Counted from the stretch's first letter, positions 36,724 to 45,287 are shown. The stretch is DNA of 64,000 nucleotides from Zhengella sp020637775 (GCF_041397485.1 NZ_JAWKWO010000003.1:248001-312000), one strand, 5' to 3'. Translations and numbers: made by a program. Notes: generated by a model from the letters alone, not told the origin.

Positions 36724-36885
36724 TCAGAGGCACCATGACAGGCCGGTCTCGGCCAGCGAGAGGAAGAGCGAGGCGCCGTGATCGATCCAGCCTGCAAGCG
36801 CGAGTCCCAAAATCCCGGCCAAGGCCATCAGGACGGCGGCTCCCCACACATGCATTCCCTGTGTCTTGTGCCAAGTCTGTTTCAT
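36724..36885 (-). CDS. Small conserved membrane protein upstream of the SCO gene
   Basis: A 53-residue protein with one strongly hydrophobic segment (about 13-33: VWGAAVLMALAGILGLALAG) and the C-terminal motif WIDHGASLFLSLAETGLSWCL. A Trp-Asp-His-Gly pattern plus a terminal cysteine looks conserved rather than random, and the gene runs into the SCO gene with 27 bases between them. No clear ribosome-binding site precedes the ATG at 36885; an internal ATG at 36855 is an alternative. A role in oxidase maturation is a guess from location. Confidence 0.6.
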   Translation of the reverse strand: MKQTWHKTQGMHVWGAAVLMALAGILGLALAGWIDHGASLFLSLAETGLSWCL

Positions 36886-37027
36886 GGCAAATCTATATCG
36901 CGCATTGCCGGCAACCGCAAAGGACCAAGCGTCGCGGGTGGCGCCCGGCCTCTTCTGTTCCCATATCAAGGGAGGACGGCCCTCGGCCAGTTCGGACGTG
37001 CCAGGCTTCAGTGAGAGGACAGAAACG

Positions 37028-37522
37028 ATGCACAAGACCTTGAAAATGCTTGTGGTGGCTGCATTGGCAGCGACCGGGGCAGCCAGTTACGCGAAGGCGG
37101 AGCAGGTTGGCGAGGTGGGAGTCGACTGGCTTGGCAACGATATCCTGATCGAGGCCATAAGCGATCCGGAGGTTTCCGGGGTGACCTGCCATGTCGCCTA
37201 TTTCGATCGCGGCCTGATTGACCGCCTTCAGAAGGGAAACTGGTTCGAGGATCCATCGAACTCCTCCATCGCCTGCCGGCAGACAGGGCCGATCTCGGTC
37301 GGAGCAATCGATCTCGACGAGGATGGTGAAGAGGTTTTCAAGCAGCGCCAATCGCTGATCTGGAAGCAACTGGTCGTCAAGCGCATCTACGACAAGGCAA
37401 ATGATACCCTGATCTATCTTGCACATTCCAGGCAGGTTCAGGATGGATCGGCCAAGATGTCGATCTCGACCGTTCCGCTTTACGGTCAAACCGTGGAATG
37501 GCGTGACGGCAAGCCGGAATAG
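37028..37522 (+). CDS. creA: CreA family protein
   Basis: A 164-residue protein of the CreA family, function unknown. It has a cleavable signal peptide (about 1-24, ending ASYAKA), so the mature protein is periplasmic. Family blocks are present: VGVDWLGNDILIEAISDPEVSGVTCHVAYF, GWFED-like GNWFEDPSNSSIAC with a cysteine, and RQTGPI. GAGAGGA lies upstream of the ATG. It diverges from the SCO operon. In E. coli creA precedes a two-component system, which is absent here. Confidence 0.9.
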   Translation: MHKTLKMLVVAALAATGAASYAKAEQVGEVGVDWLGNDILIEAISDPEVSGVTCHVAYFDRGLIDRLQKGNWFEDPSNSSIACRQTGPISVGAIDLDEDGEEVFKQRQSLIWKQLVVKRIYDKANDTLIYLAHSRQVQDGSAKMSISTVPLYGQTVEWRDGKPE

Positions 37523-37533
37523 GGGGGCAGGGC

Positions 37534-37555
37534 GCCTTGCGGGCAGATGCAAGGC
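37534..37555 (+). terminator. Hairpin after creA
   Basis: A 7-bp perfect repeat GCCTTGC / GCAAGGC with an 8-base loop begins 12 bases after the creA stop. There is no T run. It may separate creA from the next gene, whose ATG is only 17 bases further on. Confidence 0.35.
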
Positions 37556-37571
37556 AGCTTATGGCTGGGCG

Positions 37572-38207
37572 ATGACGCAAGACGATGCCGGCCCTCTGCG
37601 ATTTCGCGACAGCGAACCCAAGATCCACCCAACGGCCAGCATGAAGGGGTGCCGGCTGGCACGCCATTGCGTGATCGGTGAAAGAGTGATCCTGCGTGAT
37701 GTGATCCTCGGTCCCTATTCCTATTTCGAGCGCCATGCGGAAGCAGCCCATGCAGACATAGGGGCCTTCTGTTCCATTGCAGCCAATACCCGCATCAACG
37801 CACTGGAGCATCCGGTCGAACGGGTCAGCAGCCACAAGCTCACCTACCGGCCCAACGAGTATTTTCGTTTCCTGCCTGTGGACCAGGAGTTCCGGCAGCG
37901 GCGGAAGGACAGACCCGTAACCATCGGGCATGATGTCTGGATCGGTCACGGAGCGGTTGTCATGCCCGGCGTCGTCATCGGTACTGGCGCGGTGGTCGGT
38001 GCGAACAGCGTCGTCACGCGCGATGTGAACCCTTACGAGATTGTAGCCGGCGCTCCCGCCCGGATCATCCGCCAGCGTTTCGACCCTGCTGTGGCACAGG
38101 CGCTTCTAGAGCTTGCATGGTGGGATTGGCCAGTCGAAAAACTCTTCGAGGCCATCCCGGACATGCAGGCTCTGCAACCAATGGATTTCGTGAAAAAGTG
38201 GTCCTAA
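37572..38207 (+). CDS. Left-handed beta-helix (hexapeptide) acyltransferase, TIGR03308-like
   Basis: A 211-residue protein with hexapeptide repeats typical of acetyl-CoA-dependent O/N-acyltransferases. The stretch ADIGAFCSIAANTRINALEHPVER and the loop around THKL-like SSHKLTYRPNEYF resemble the phosphonate-associated hexapeptide transferase family. DVWIGHGAVVMPGVVIGTGAVVGANSVVTRDV forms the last coils, with the catalytic histidine expected in HGAVV. No other phosphonate pathway gene is adjacent, so the substrate is open; a xenobiotic or sugar acetyltransferase is equally possible. No strong ribosome site is seen before ATG 37572. Confidence 0.82.
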   Translation: MTQDDAGPLRFRDSEPKIHPTASMKGCRLARHCVIGERVILRDVILGPYSYFERHAEAAHADIGAFCSIAANTRINALEHPVERVSSHKLTYRPNEYFRFLPVDQEFRQRRKDRPVTIGHDVWIGHGAVVMPGVVIGTGAVVGANSVVTRDVNPYEIVAGAPARIIRQRFDPAVAQALLELAWWDWPVEKLFEAIPDMQALQPMDFVKKWS

Positions 38208-38381
38208 TCGACTGAAAATATTTGCTGCGTTGACGTTGGTGAGCCTTCGGGATGCTGCAATGCGGAAATGATTCTTGCAGATACAACTTGCAACCCGTGC
38301 CGCGAATCCGTTCAATTCCGCAGCAATATGGACGCGGAGGGACCCTTTTACCGAAGGGATGCGTCCAATGGGAGGCTCGAA

Positions 38382-39209
38382 ATGTCGATGGCTGATTCCG
38401 ATCACCAGCAAGAACAACCTGCGGCGTCGTCGCCGTCCATGCCGGAAGTCAACGCAATCAGCGTCGCCGATCTGAAGTCGGCGTTGAAGCAGGGACTTGC
38501 CGATTTTGGCCGGGCCCCCCTGTATGGCCTGTTCTTTGGCGGTGTGTTCGCTTTGGCCGGCCTGCTCATTATCCTGGCGGTGACCCGGTGGGATATGCCC
38601 TGGCTCATTTATCCGTTCGCGATCGGGTTTCCGTTGGTCGGTCCCTTTGCCGCAGTCGGCCTCTATGAAGTCAGCCGCCGGTTGCAAAGCGGGGAGCCCT
38701 TGAGCTGGGGTGCGGTCCTGGGCTTCGTCTGGCAACAGAGGTTTCGCGAACTCTCATGGATGGCATTTGTCATGCTCTTCATCTTCTGGATCTGGATGTA
38801 TCAGATCCGGCTGTTGATCGCGATTGTGCTCGGGCGCATGTCCTTTTCGACGCTGGACCGGTTCCTCGAGATCGTTTTCACGACGCCCACCGGATGGCTG
38901 TTCCTTGCCATCGGCCATGTCGTTGGCGCGGTCCTTGCGATGATCCTCTTCAGCGTGACCGTGATATCGATTCCCCTCCTGATGGAGCGGGAACTGGATA
39001 TCGTGACTGCGATGATCACCTCATTCAAGGCCGTGCTTGCAAATCCGCCTGTCATGCTTGGCTGGGGCATCATTGTCACGCTCGCCGTCCTGCTGGCATC
39101 CGTGCCGCTGTTCCTCGGGCATCTTGTCGTGCTTCCTGTTCTCGGCCATGCGACCTGGCATCTGTACAAGAAGACCGTGAAGCCGGCTTCAGGCGAGGCG
39201 CTGGCATAG
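38382..39209 (+). CDS. DUF2189 domain-containing membrane protein
   Basis: A 275-residue integral membrane protein with six hydrophobic segments. The N-terminal 35 residues are polar and low in complexity, followed by ISVADLKSALKQGLADFGRAPLYGLFFG, characteristic of DUF2189. The start at 38382 is set by GGGAGG nine bases upstream; an ATG at 38268 in the same frame lacks one. Its function is unknown; the family is common in alphaproteobacteria and sometimes lies near cytochrome oxidase genes. A bidirectional hairpin follows at 39223. Confidence 0.85.
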   Translation: MSMADSDHQQEQPAASSPSMPEVNAISVADLKSALKQGLADFGRAPLYGLFFGGVFALAGLLIILAVTRWDMPWLIYPFAIGFPLVGPFAAVGLYEVSRRLQSGEPLSWGAVLGFVWQQRFRELSWMAFVMLFIFWIWMYQIRLLIAIVLGRMSFSTLDRFLEIVFTTPTGWLFLAIGHVVGAVLAMILFSVTVISIPLLMERELDIVTAMITSFKAVLANPPVMLGWGIIVTLAVLLASVPLFLGHLVVLPVLGHATWHLYKKTVKPASGEALA

Positions 39210-39222
39210 CAGGCGTGATGGG

Positions 39223-39241
39223 GGTGCTGTCAGCCAGCACC
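39223..39241. terminator. Bidirectional terminator candidate
   Basis: A perfect 7-bp stem GGTGCTG / CAGCACC with a 5-base loop sits between two converging genes that are only 38 bases apart. It has no T run on either strand, but the location fits transcription stop on both sides. Confidence 0.5.
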
Positions 39242-39247
39242 GGCCCG

Positions 39248-39958
39248 TCAAGTTGCCAGGCATCGGTCGATCCAGCCTTCCATTTCGGAGGCAACGCTGT
39301 CGGGCTGTTCGGTGATGGTGAAATGCCCTGCTTCCTCGAAGGTGACAAGGCGCGCGTCCGCCATCGAAGCGGCCATGGCTTCGTGGTCGGCTGGCGGGCT
39401 CCACTTGTCATGGCTTCCTGTCGCAACGAGGGCAGGGCATGTGATGGTCGGCAGGACCGGACCTGCGTCGGGCCGCGAAAGGAGGGCCTTGATCTGGCGT
39501 TCGTGGATTTCGGGCGTCATCCGCTCCACCATTGCAGCCAGTGAGCCCATCAGGGCGAGGTCGACGTGCCGGGCGGGATGGACGAAAGGCGGCAGCCAGT
39601 CATCGGCCAATGCACGCATGCCCTTTTCATGGGCCAAGGCAACACGGCGGGCACGGATTTTCTCCTCACCCTGCTTGTAGGTTGTTATGCCGGTGTCCAG
39701 AACGGCAAGGCCGCCGATGCGTTCCGGCGCTAATCGCCACATCTCGAATGCCACCCGGCCGCCGAGCGAATGCCCGGCCACGAGCAAATCGCCGGAGAGC
39801 CGGTCCAGGATGTCTTGTGCCATCGCAGGAATGCTGTCCTGCCTCGTGATGTCAGCCATGGAGACCGGCAGGCGGGCGGCCAGCCGTCCGGGTATCGTCG
39901 ACCAGCTCGCGTAGTCGCATAGCAGCCCCGGAATGAGCACGAGGGTCGGCTGTGTCAT
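39248..39958 (-). CDS. Alpha/beta hydrolase
   Basis: A 236-residue single-domain alpha/beta hydrolase. The nucleophile elbow is GHSLGG (about 81-86), the acid is probably in GSHDKWSPP, and the catalytic histidine is in EEAGHFTITEQP. The oxyanion region LIPGLLCDYASW is near the N-terminus. There is no signal peptide. The start overlaps the stop of the upstream flavoprotein (ATGA), so they are translated together. Substrate is unknown; esterase or a MenH/BioH-like role are both possible. Confidence 0.87.
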   Translation of the reverse strand: MTQPTLVLIPGLLCDYASWSTIPGRLAARLPVSMADITRQDSIPAMAQDILDRLSGDLLVAGHSLGGRVAFEMWRLAPERIGGLAVLDTGITTYKQGEEKIRARRVALAHEKGMRALADDWLPPFVHPARHVDLALMGSLAAMVERMTPEIHERQIKALLSRPDAGPVLPTITCPALVATGSHDKWSPPADHEAMAASMADARLVTFEEAGHFTITEQPDSVASEMEGWIDRCLAT

Positions 39959-41160
39959 TGCGCGGAAACTCCCTTTGCAAGCGCCGTGGCCGCGGCAACG
40001 GCCGAGGCCCAGGCCCATTGAAAATTGTATCCTCCGAGCCAACCGGTCACGTCCACCGCCTCGCCGATGAAAAACAGGCCGGGACAGCGTTTCGCTTCCA
40101 TGGTTTTTGACGAAAGGCAAACGGTGGAGACGCCGCCGGAGGTCACTTCCGCCTTGCCGAAACCTTCCGTGCCACTCGGCAGGAACCGCCAGGCTGCAAT
40201 CGAGTTCTCGATTTCCGCAAGTCTCCTGTCCGGCATGTCGGCCAGGTTCCCGGAACAGTTGATCCGTTCGCCGAGCGCTATGCCCAGCCGCTCGGGAAGG
40301 TGGGTCGTCAGGATGCTCTTGAGTTGGGCTTTGGGCCGGTCTCGCTTTGCCTGGCGAAGCCAGCCGTGCTGCAGGCCGGGCAGGAAATCGACCTCTATGG
40401 CCCCGCCAGGCTTCCAATAGGATGACGCCTGAAGGATCGCCGGTCCTGACAGTCCCTTGTGGGTGAAAAGAGCCGCTTCTGCAAAACTGGCCGTTCCGGC
40501 ACGGGCAATGACGGGCGCCGCGACGCCCGAAAGCTCGCGAAAAAGGGCGTCGCTCGTTGAAAGTGTCAGGGGCACAAGTGCAGGACGCGGTTCCACCACC
40601 TTGCAGCGGAACTGGCGCGCGATGTCGTAGGCCAAACCCGTTGCGCCAAGTTTCGGTATCGAAAGACCGCCGGTGGCCACCACCAGGGCCGGCGCGGCCA
40701 CTTCGGTCGCGTTGCAGGTCAGCTTGAAGCGGCTGCCATCGTGGCTGATAACCGAGACCGGATGGCCCAGCAGGATATCCACCCTGTCCTTCGGGCATTC
40801 AGCGAGCAGCATGTCGACGACCTGGCGTGCCGAACCGTCGCAGAAAAGCTGGCCCAGTGTCTTTTCGTGCCAGGCGATGCCATGGCGTTCGATGAGCGCG
40901 ACAAAGTCGGCCGGACGATAGCGGCCCAGGGCAGACTTGGCGAAATGGGGATTTCCCGAGATGAAGTTTGCCGCGGTGACGTCGCGATTGGTGAAGTTGC
41001 AGCGGCCGCCGCCAGAGATGAGAATCTTCTTTCCGGGCGCATCCATGTGGTCGACGAGAGCGACCTTGCGCCCTGCCTGTCCGGCCCTAGCGGCGCACAT
41101 GAGCCCTGCTGCCCCGGCACCAAGTACGATGACATCATGCATGCTGGAACGGGATGGCAT
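39955..41160 (-). CDS. HI0933/BaiN-like NAD(P)/FAD-dependent oxidoreductase
   Basis: A 401-residue flavoprotein. The dinucleotide-binding loop VLGAGAAGLMCAARAG lies at residues 11-26, followed by APGKKILISGGGRCNFTN, the signature of the HI0933 family, and the C-terminal FAD block FFIGEAVDVTGWLGGYNFQWAWASA. Family members are of uncertain function; BaiN of gut clostridia reduces bile acid intermediates. It is upstream of, and overlaps, the alpha/beta hydrolase. The start may be ATG 41160 or 41142; neither has a good ribosome site. Confidence 0.9.
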   Translation of the reverse strand: MPSRSSMHDVIVLGAGAAGLMCAARAGQAGRKVALVDHMDAPGKKILISGGGRCNFTNRDVTAANFISGNPHFAKSALGRYRPADFVALIERHGIAWHEKTLGQLFCDGSARQVVDMLLAECPKDRVDILLGHPVSVISHDGSRFKLTCNATEVAAPALVVATGGLSIPKLGATGLAYDIARQFRCKVVEPRPALVPLTLSTSDALFRELSGVAAPVIARAGTASFAEAALFTHKGLSGPAILQASSYWKPGGAIEVDFLPGLQHGWLRQAKRDRPKAQLKSILTTHLPERLGIALGERINCSGNLADMPDRRLAEIENSIAAWRFLPSGTEGFGKAEVTSGGVSTVCLSSKTMEAKRCPGLFFIGEAVDVTGWLGGYNFQWAWASAVAAATALAKGVSAQ

Positions 41161-41169
41161 TCGCGTTGA

Positions 41170-41382
41170 TCAGGCCTTTTTCACGAATTCCGTGCGCAGC
41201 ATCAGGCCCTTGATCTGCTTGGACCGGACTTCGATCAGTTCCGGATCATCGGAGAGATGAATGTCCTTGAATGTCGTGCCCCGCTTGACCACGGAAGACG
41301 ATCCCTTGACTTTGAGATCCTTGATGACTGACACGCTGTCGCCTTCCGCCAGCAGCGTACCGTTGCAATCCTTCACGTCCAT
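41170..41382 (-). CDS. Short PhnA/YjdM domain protein
   Basis: A 70-residue protein matching the C-terminal domain of PhnA (YjdM): DVKDCNGTLLAEGDSVSVIKDLKVKGSS, GTTFKDI and SKQIKGLMLRTEFVKK. The N-terminal zinc-ribbon of the full-length family is missing, as in several alphaproteobacterial forms. GGAG lies ten bases before the ATG. Despite the PhnA name, the family is not clearly needed for phosphonate use. It ends 10 bases before the flavoprotein start region and diverges from the dehydrogenase gene. Confidence 0.85.
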   Translation of the reverse strand: MDVKDCNGTLLAEGDSVSVIKDLKVKGSSSVVKRGTTFKDIHLSDDPELIEVRSKQIKGLMLRTEFVKKA

Positions 41383-41527
41383 TTTGCTTTCTCCGTCGAT
41401 CCTGCGCCTTCGGTCTAACGCCATTCAACCGGGAAGGCGAGGGCATTTCGGGAACAATGCAAGAGGCCAGGCTTGCAAGACCATGCCATTTGTGTTGCGC
41501 TGCAGCATGGTCTGGCAGGAGGTTGTC

Positions 41528-42529
41528 ATGCGTGTCACGGTCTATTCAGCCAAGTCCTATGACTTGCGCTTCCTGGAAGCAGCAAATGGCCGTGCGCATG
41601 CCCTCGCTTTTGTCGAACCTGCCCTGACGGAGGTTACCGCGCCATTGGCACGGGGCAGCGACGCCGTTTGCGTGTTCGTCAATGACGAATTGGGTGCAGA
41701 AACGCTCGGGCTGCTCAGACAAGCCGGTGTCCGGCTGGTGGCGTTGCGATGCGCCGGCTTCAACCGTGTGGATGTGCATGCCGCGGATCGGCTTGGCATA
41801 ACGGTGGCGCGGGTGCCTGCCTATTCGCCGCATGCCATCGCCGAACACACCCTGGCCCTTGTGCTGACGCTGAACCGTCGTATTCACCGCGCCTACAACC
41901 GTGTGCGCGAGGGGAATTTCGAACTTGACGGATTGCTGGGCTTCGACCTGAACGGCAAGACGGTGGGCATTGTCGGTACGGGAAAGATCGGCGTCTGTGT
42001 CGCCGCGATCTTCAAGGGGTTCAATTGCAACATTCTCGCGCTTGATCCAGTGCGGGATGCTGCGGTGGAAGCGCTCGGCGCGCGCTATGTCGACAAGGAC
42101 CGGCTTCTGGCCGAAAGCGATATCGTCACGCTGCATTGCCCGCTGACGCCGGCCACCCATCATTTTATCGATGCAGACGCGCTTGCGGCCATGAAGCCGG
42201 GCGCAATGCTGGTGAATACGTCGCGTGGCGCCGTCCTGGATGCACTTGCAGCAAAGGAAGCGCTCAAGTCGGGACATCTGGGTGCTCTGGCGCTCGATGT
42301 CTACGAGGAAGAAGGCGACCTGTTCTTCCGCGATCTCTCCTCAACCGTGATCCGCGATGATCTGTTTGCGCGACTCGTCAATTTTCCGAACGTACTCATC
42401 ACGGGCCACCAGGCCTTCTTCACGCGAGAGGCCATGGAAGCAATTGCTTCCACGACGATTGCCAATCTCACCGCCTTCGAGCGCGACGGTGTACCGCTTC
42501 ATGCCGTCACCCGCGCCATGGTGGCCTGA
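41528..42529 (+). CDS. D-2-hydroxyacid dehydrogenase, fermentative D-lactate dehydrogenase (LdhA) type
   Basis: A 333-residue NAD-dependent dehydrogenase interconverting pyruvate and D-lactate or a similar 2-oxo acid. The NAD loop is GTGKIG (150-155). The catalytic set is R233 in NTSRGAVLD, E262 in DVYEEEGDLFF, and H294 in TGHQAFFT. The DLFF region after the glutamate is typical of the LdhA subgroup. AGGAGG precedes the ATG. Terminator-like hairpins follow. Substrate preference is inferred from subgroup only. Confidence 0.9.
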   Translation: MRVTVYSAKSYDLRFLEAANGRAHALAFVEPALTEVTAPLARGSDAVCVFVNDELGAETLGLLRQAGVRLVALRCAGFNRVDVHAADRLGITVARVPAYSPHAIAEHTLALVLTLNRRIHRAYNRVREGNFELDGLLGFDLNGKTVGIVGTGKIGVCVAAIFKGFNCNILALDPVRDAAVEALGARYVDKDRLLAESDIVTLHCPLTPATHHFIDADALAAMKPGAMLVNTSRGAVLDALAAKEALKSGHLGALALDVYEEEGDLFFRDLSSTVIRDDLFARLVNFPNVLITGHQAFFTREAMEAIASTTIANLTAFERDGVPLHAVTRAMVA

Positions 42530-42566
42530 GCAAGGGGCGCGCGAGGCGCAAGGCCTTGACGGGAAA

Positions 42567-42590
42567 GGGCGGATTCTTGCGAATCCGCCC
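42567..42590. terminator. Perfect hairpin after the LdhA-type gene
   Basis: GGGCGGATTC / GAATCCGCCC forms a 10-bp stem with a TTGC loop, 38 bases after the dehydrogenase stop, in the gap between two converging genes. No T run follows on either strand. Confidence 0.65.
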
Positions 42591-42604
42591 ATCCTCCTCC
42601 TCCC

Positions 42605-42637
42605 GGAACCGGCAATGCCATGGTGGCTGCCGGTTCC
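42605..42637 (-). terminator. Second hairpin, after isocitrate lyase
   Basis: GGAACCGGCA pairs with TGCCGGTTCC, with further pairing inside the 13-base interior. It lies 12 bases after the aceA stop on the minus strand. No T run is present. Confidence 0.55.
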
Positions 42638-42648
42638 TGTTCGCGCCA

Positions 42649-44244
42649 TCAGGCAGCGAACTGGTTCATCGTGTTATCCTTGCCGCCGGCCTTCAGGGCC
42701 GCCTCGCCGGCAAAATATTCCTTGTGGTCGTCGCCGATATCGGAGCCGGCCATGTTCTGGTGCTTGACGCAGGCGATGCCCTGCCGGATTTCCTCGCGCT
42801 GGACATTGAGAACGTAGCCCAGCATGCCTTCCTCGCCAAAGTAGCGCTTGGCAAGATTGTCGGTCGACAGCGCGGCAGTGTGATAGGTCGGCAGCGTGAT
42901 GAGGTGGTGGAAAATTCCGGCTTCACGGGCTGCGTCAGCCTGGAAGGTGCGGATCTTTTCGTCGGCTTCAATTGCAAGATCCGTCGCGTCATAGTCCACG
43001 CTCATCAGACGGGCGCGGTCATAGGCCGAGACATCCTTGCCGGCTTCCTTCCAGGCGTCGAAAACCTGCTGGCGGAAGTTGAGCGTCCAGTTGAAAGACG
43101 GGGAATTGTTGTAGACGAGCTTGGCGTTCGGAACAACTTCGCGAATCCGGTTCATCATGCCGCCGATCTGGCCGATATGGGGCTTCTCCGTTTCGATCCA
43201 GATGAGGTCCGCACCGTTCTGAAGCGATGTGATGGAGTCGAGCACGCACCGATCCTCCCCCGTGCCGGGGCGGAACTGGAACAGGTTGGATGGCAGGCGC
43301 TTCGGGCGCATCAGCTTGCCATCGCGCTTGATGACGACATCAGACGGCTTGAGATCGTCGACCGAGACCTCTTCGCAATCGAGGAAGGCGTTGTACTGGT
43401 CACCCAGGTCGCCCGGTTCGGCGGAATAGGCGATCTGCTTGGTCAGGCCTGCACCGAGCGAGTCGGTACGGGTGACGATGACGCCATCCTCGACACCGAG
43501 TTCGAGGAACGCGTAGCGGCAGGCGCGCACTTTCTGCAGGAAGTCCTCGTGCGGAACGGTGACCTTGCCATCCTGGTGGCCGCACTGCTTCTCGTCCGAA
43601 ACCTGGTTTTCGATCTGAAGCGCGCAGGCGCCAGCCTCGATCATCTTCTTGGCCAGCAGATAGGTGGCTTCCGCATTGCCGAAGCCGGCGTCGATGTCGG
43701 CGATGATCGGGACGATATGGGTCTCGTGATTGTCGATCTTGTGCTGGATTTCCGCTGCCTTGTTGGTGTCGCCCGCCTCACGGGCCGCATCGAGATCGCG
43801 GAAGAGAATGTTCAGTTCGCGGGCGTCGGCCTGGCGAAGGAAGGTGTAGAGTTCCTCGATCAGAGCCGGAACCGATGTCTTCTCGTGCATGGACTGATCC
43901 GGCAGCGGGCCGAACTCGGAGCGAAGGGCAGCAACCATCCAGCCGGAAAGGTAGAGGTAGCGGCTCTTGGTCGTGCCGAAGTGCTTCTTGATGGAGATCA
44001 TTTTTTGCTGGCCGATGAAGCCGTGCCAGCAACCGAGCGACTGCGTGTAGTTCGCGGGATCGGCATCATAGGCCGCCATGTCCTCACGCATGATCCTTGC
44101 AGTATAGCGCGCAATGTCCAGACCGGTCCGGAAGCGGTTCATGGCCTGCATGCGGGCCACGGATTCGGCGTCGATGGCGTTCCAGGTGCCGTTCTTGCTC
44201 GTGATAAGGGAGCGGGCCTTTTCGATGTCCTGCGAATACGACAT
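42649..44244 (-). CDS. aceA: Isocitrate lyase
   Basis: Isocitrate lyase splits isocitrate to glyoxylate and succinate, the first step of the glyoxylate shunt used for growth on acetate and fatty acids. The 531-residue protein is the long form. The catalytic motif KQCGH spans 219-223 with C221, and metal-binding residues are in PIIADIDAGFGNAEA. GCWHGFIGQQ, YLSGWMVAALR and NLFQFRPGTGEDR are family blocks. The C-terminus is complete. Malate synthase is not in the window. Upstream lies a 308-base AT-richer regulatory region shared with a divergent gene. Confidence 0.96.
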   Translation of the reverse strand: MSYSQDIEKARSLITSKNGTWNAIDAESVARMQAMNRFRTGLDIARYTARIMREDMAAYDADPANYTQSLGCWHGFIGQQKMISIKKHFGTTKSRYLYLSGWMVAALRSEFGPLPDQSMHEKTSVPALIEELYTFLRQADARELNILFRDLDAAREAGDTNKAAEIQHKIDNHETHIVPIIADIDAGFGNAEATYLLAKKMIEAGACALQIENQVSDEKQCGHQDGKVTVPHEDFLQKVRACRYAFLELGVEDGVIVTRTDSLGAGLTKQIAYSAEPGDLGDQYNAFLDCEEVSVDDLKPSDVVIKRDGKLMRPKRLPSNLFQFRPGTGEDRCVLDSITSLQNGADLIWIETEKPHIGQIGGMMNRIREVVPNAKLVYNNSPSFNWTLNFRQQVFDAWKEAGKDVSAYDRARLMSVDYDATDLAIEADEKIRTFQADAAREAGIFHHLITLPTYHTAALSTDNLAKRYFGEEGMLGYVLNVQREEIRQGIACVKHQNMAGSDIGDDHKEYFAGEAALKAGGKDNTMNQFAA

Positions 44245-44552
44245 TGCAGATGTCCTTCTTCTTCTGCTGATCTGGTCAGTTTGTAAAACCTGTCACGAAA
44301 TTCCCTTGGCTTCTGCCACTCGGGTTCGCCGATCTTTCAGAAGTTGAAATGACGCAAAGGTACGAAATTGTCACGGAAACTCTGGTTGCACTGCACCAAA
44401 TTCGTGTAAGCCTGTGTCAAGACCTGTCAATTTGCGCTGTAAACAAGTCAAAAAAATTACAATTGTCTTGCCTCGTTGGTGTCGCCTTCATTTGATTTTT
44501 CCCGTGCGTTGAAGCATAGGGCTCCGGTGTGCATTCAATCTGGCGTGTTGTC
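44245..44552. other. Divergent control region of aceA and the amidotransferase gene
   Basis: This 308-base gap contains no coding sequence with a plausible start. It is AT-richer than its surroundings, especially at 44440-44465. On the minus strand, facing aceA, it carries repeated TTGACA-like elements. Promoters for both divergent genes are expected here, but no full -35/-10 pair was convincing. Confidence 0.5.
44415..44451 (-). promoter_or_regulatory. Repeated TTGAC elements upstream of aceA
   Basis: On the minus strand TTGACA occurs at 44425-44430 and at 44415-44420, exactly 10 bases apart, with a TTGACT at 44446-44451. They could be alternative -35 boxes or phased sites for a regulator of the glyoxylate shunt. 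This is suggestive only. Confidence 0.3.
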
Positions 44553-45287
44553 ATGAAGCCCTTTCTCATCATCCAGTTGCGGCCGGAGGCGGAAGCATCC
44601 GACAACGAGTTCGATGCCTTCCTCGCCAAGGGCGGGCTGGCGCCGGACCGTGTCCACAGGATGAGGCTTGAACGCGAGGCGATGCCGGCGGACCTCGACC
44701 TTGCCGGCTATGCAGGGGTCATTGTCGGTGGCGGGCCTGGCTGTGTCTCCGATCCGCGTGGCAGCAAGCCGGAGATGGAACGGCGCATCGAAGACGAGGT
44801 CATGGGTCTTATGCCTGCGATCACGGCGCGCGATATTCCGTTTCTCGGCTGCTGCTATGGAATCGGCATCCTGGCCCATCATCTTGGCGGCCGTGTTTCC
44901 AAGGTCAGATATGGCGAGCCGGTGAGCGTGACACGGGCCCGGCTGACGGAAGAAGGGCGATCCGATCCGCTTCTGCGGGGGGTGCCGGATGAATTCGACG
45001 CCTATGTCGGCCACAAGGAGGCTGTGCAGGCGCTGCCTCCACAATGCGTGCATCTGGTTTCAGGTCCCGATTGCCCGTTCCAGATGATCCGTCATGGCCG
45101 CAATGTCTATGCCACGCAATTCCATCCCGAAGCAGACGGCGAGGTCTTTGCGCTGCGCATTCGCATCTATCGTGACAAGGGCTATTTCCGGCCTGAGGAT
45201 GCCGATGTGCTGACAGCCAATGCTCGCAAGGGGAACGGGCAGGCCAGCGCGCTGATTCTCAGGAACTTTGTCGAGCGATACGGGTGA
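44553..45287 (+). CDS. Class I glutamine amidotransferase-like protein (GMP synthase-like domain)
   Basis: A 244-residue stand-alone GATase1 domain. The catalytic cysteine sits in FLGCCYGIGILAHHLGG and the His-Glu pair in ATQFHPEADGE, so the triad is intact. The family labelled GMP synthase-like GATase includes gamma-glutamyl hydrolases and amidases rather than true GuaA. No ATP pyrophosphatase domain follows. The start at 44553 gives the usual MKPFLIIQLRP N-terminus; its ribosome site is weak. It diverges from aceA, and nothing nearby points to a substrate. Confidence 0.87.
   Translation: MKPFLIIQLRPEAEASDNEFDAFLAKGGLAPDRVHRMRLEREAMPADLDLAGYAGVIVGGGPGCVSDPRGSKPEMERRIEDEVMGLMPAITARDIPFLGCCYGIGILAHHLGGRVSKVRYGEPVSVTRARLTEEGRSDPLLRGVPDEFDAYVGHKEAVQALPPQCVHLVSGPDCPFQMIRHGRNVYATQFHPEADGEVFALRIRIYRDKGYFRPEDADVLTANARKGNGQASALILRNFVERYG

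Noticed and set aside
42556..44286. A 576-codon plus-strand frame opposite isocitrate lyase
   Set aside because: It is the mirror of aceA, with no ribosome site and spanning both terminator hairpins.
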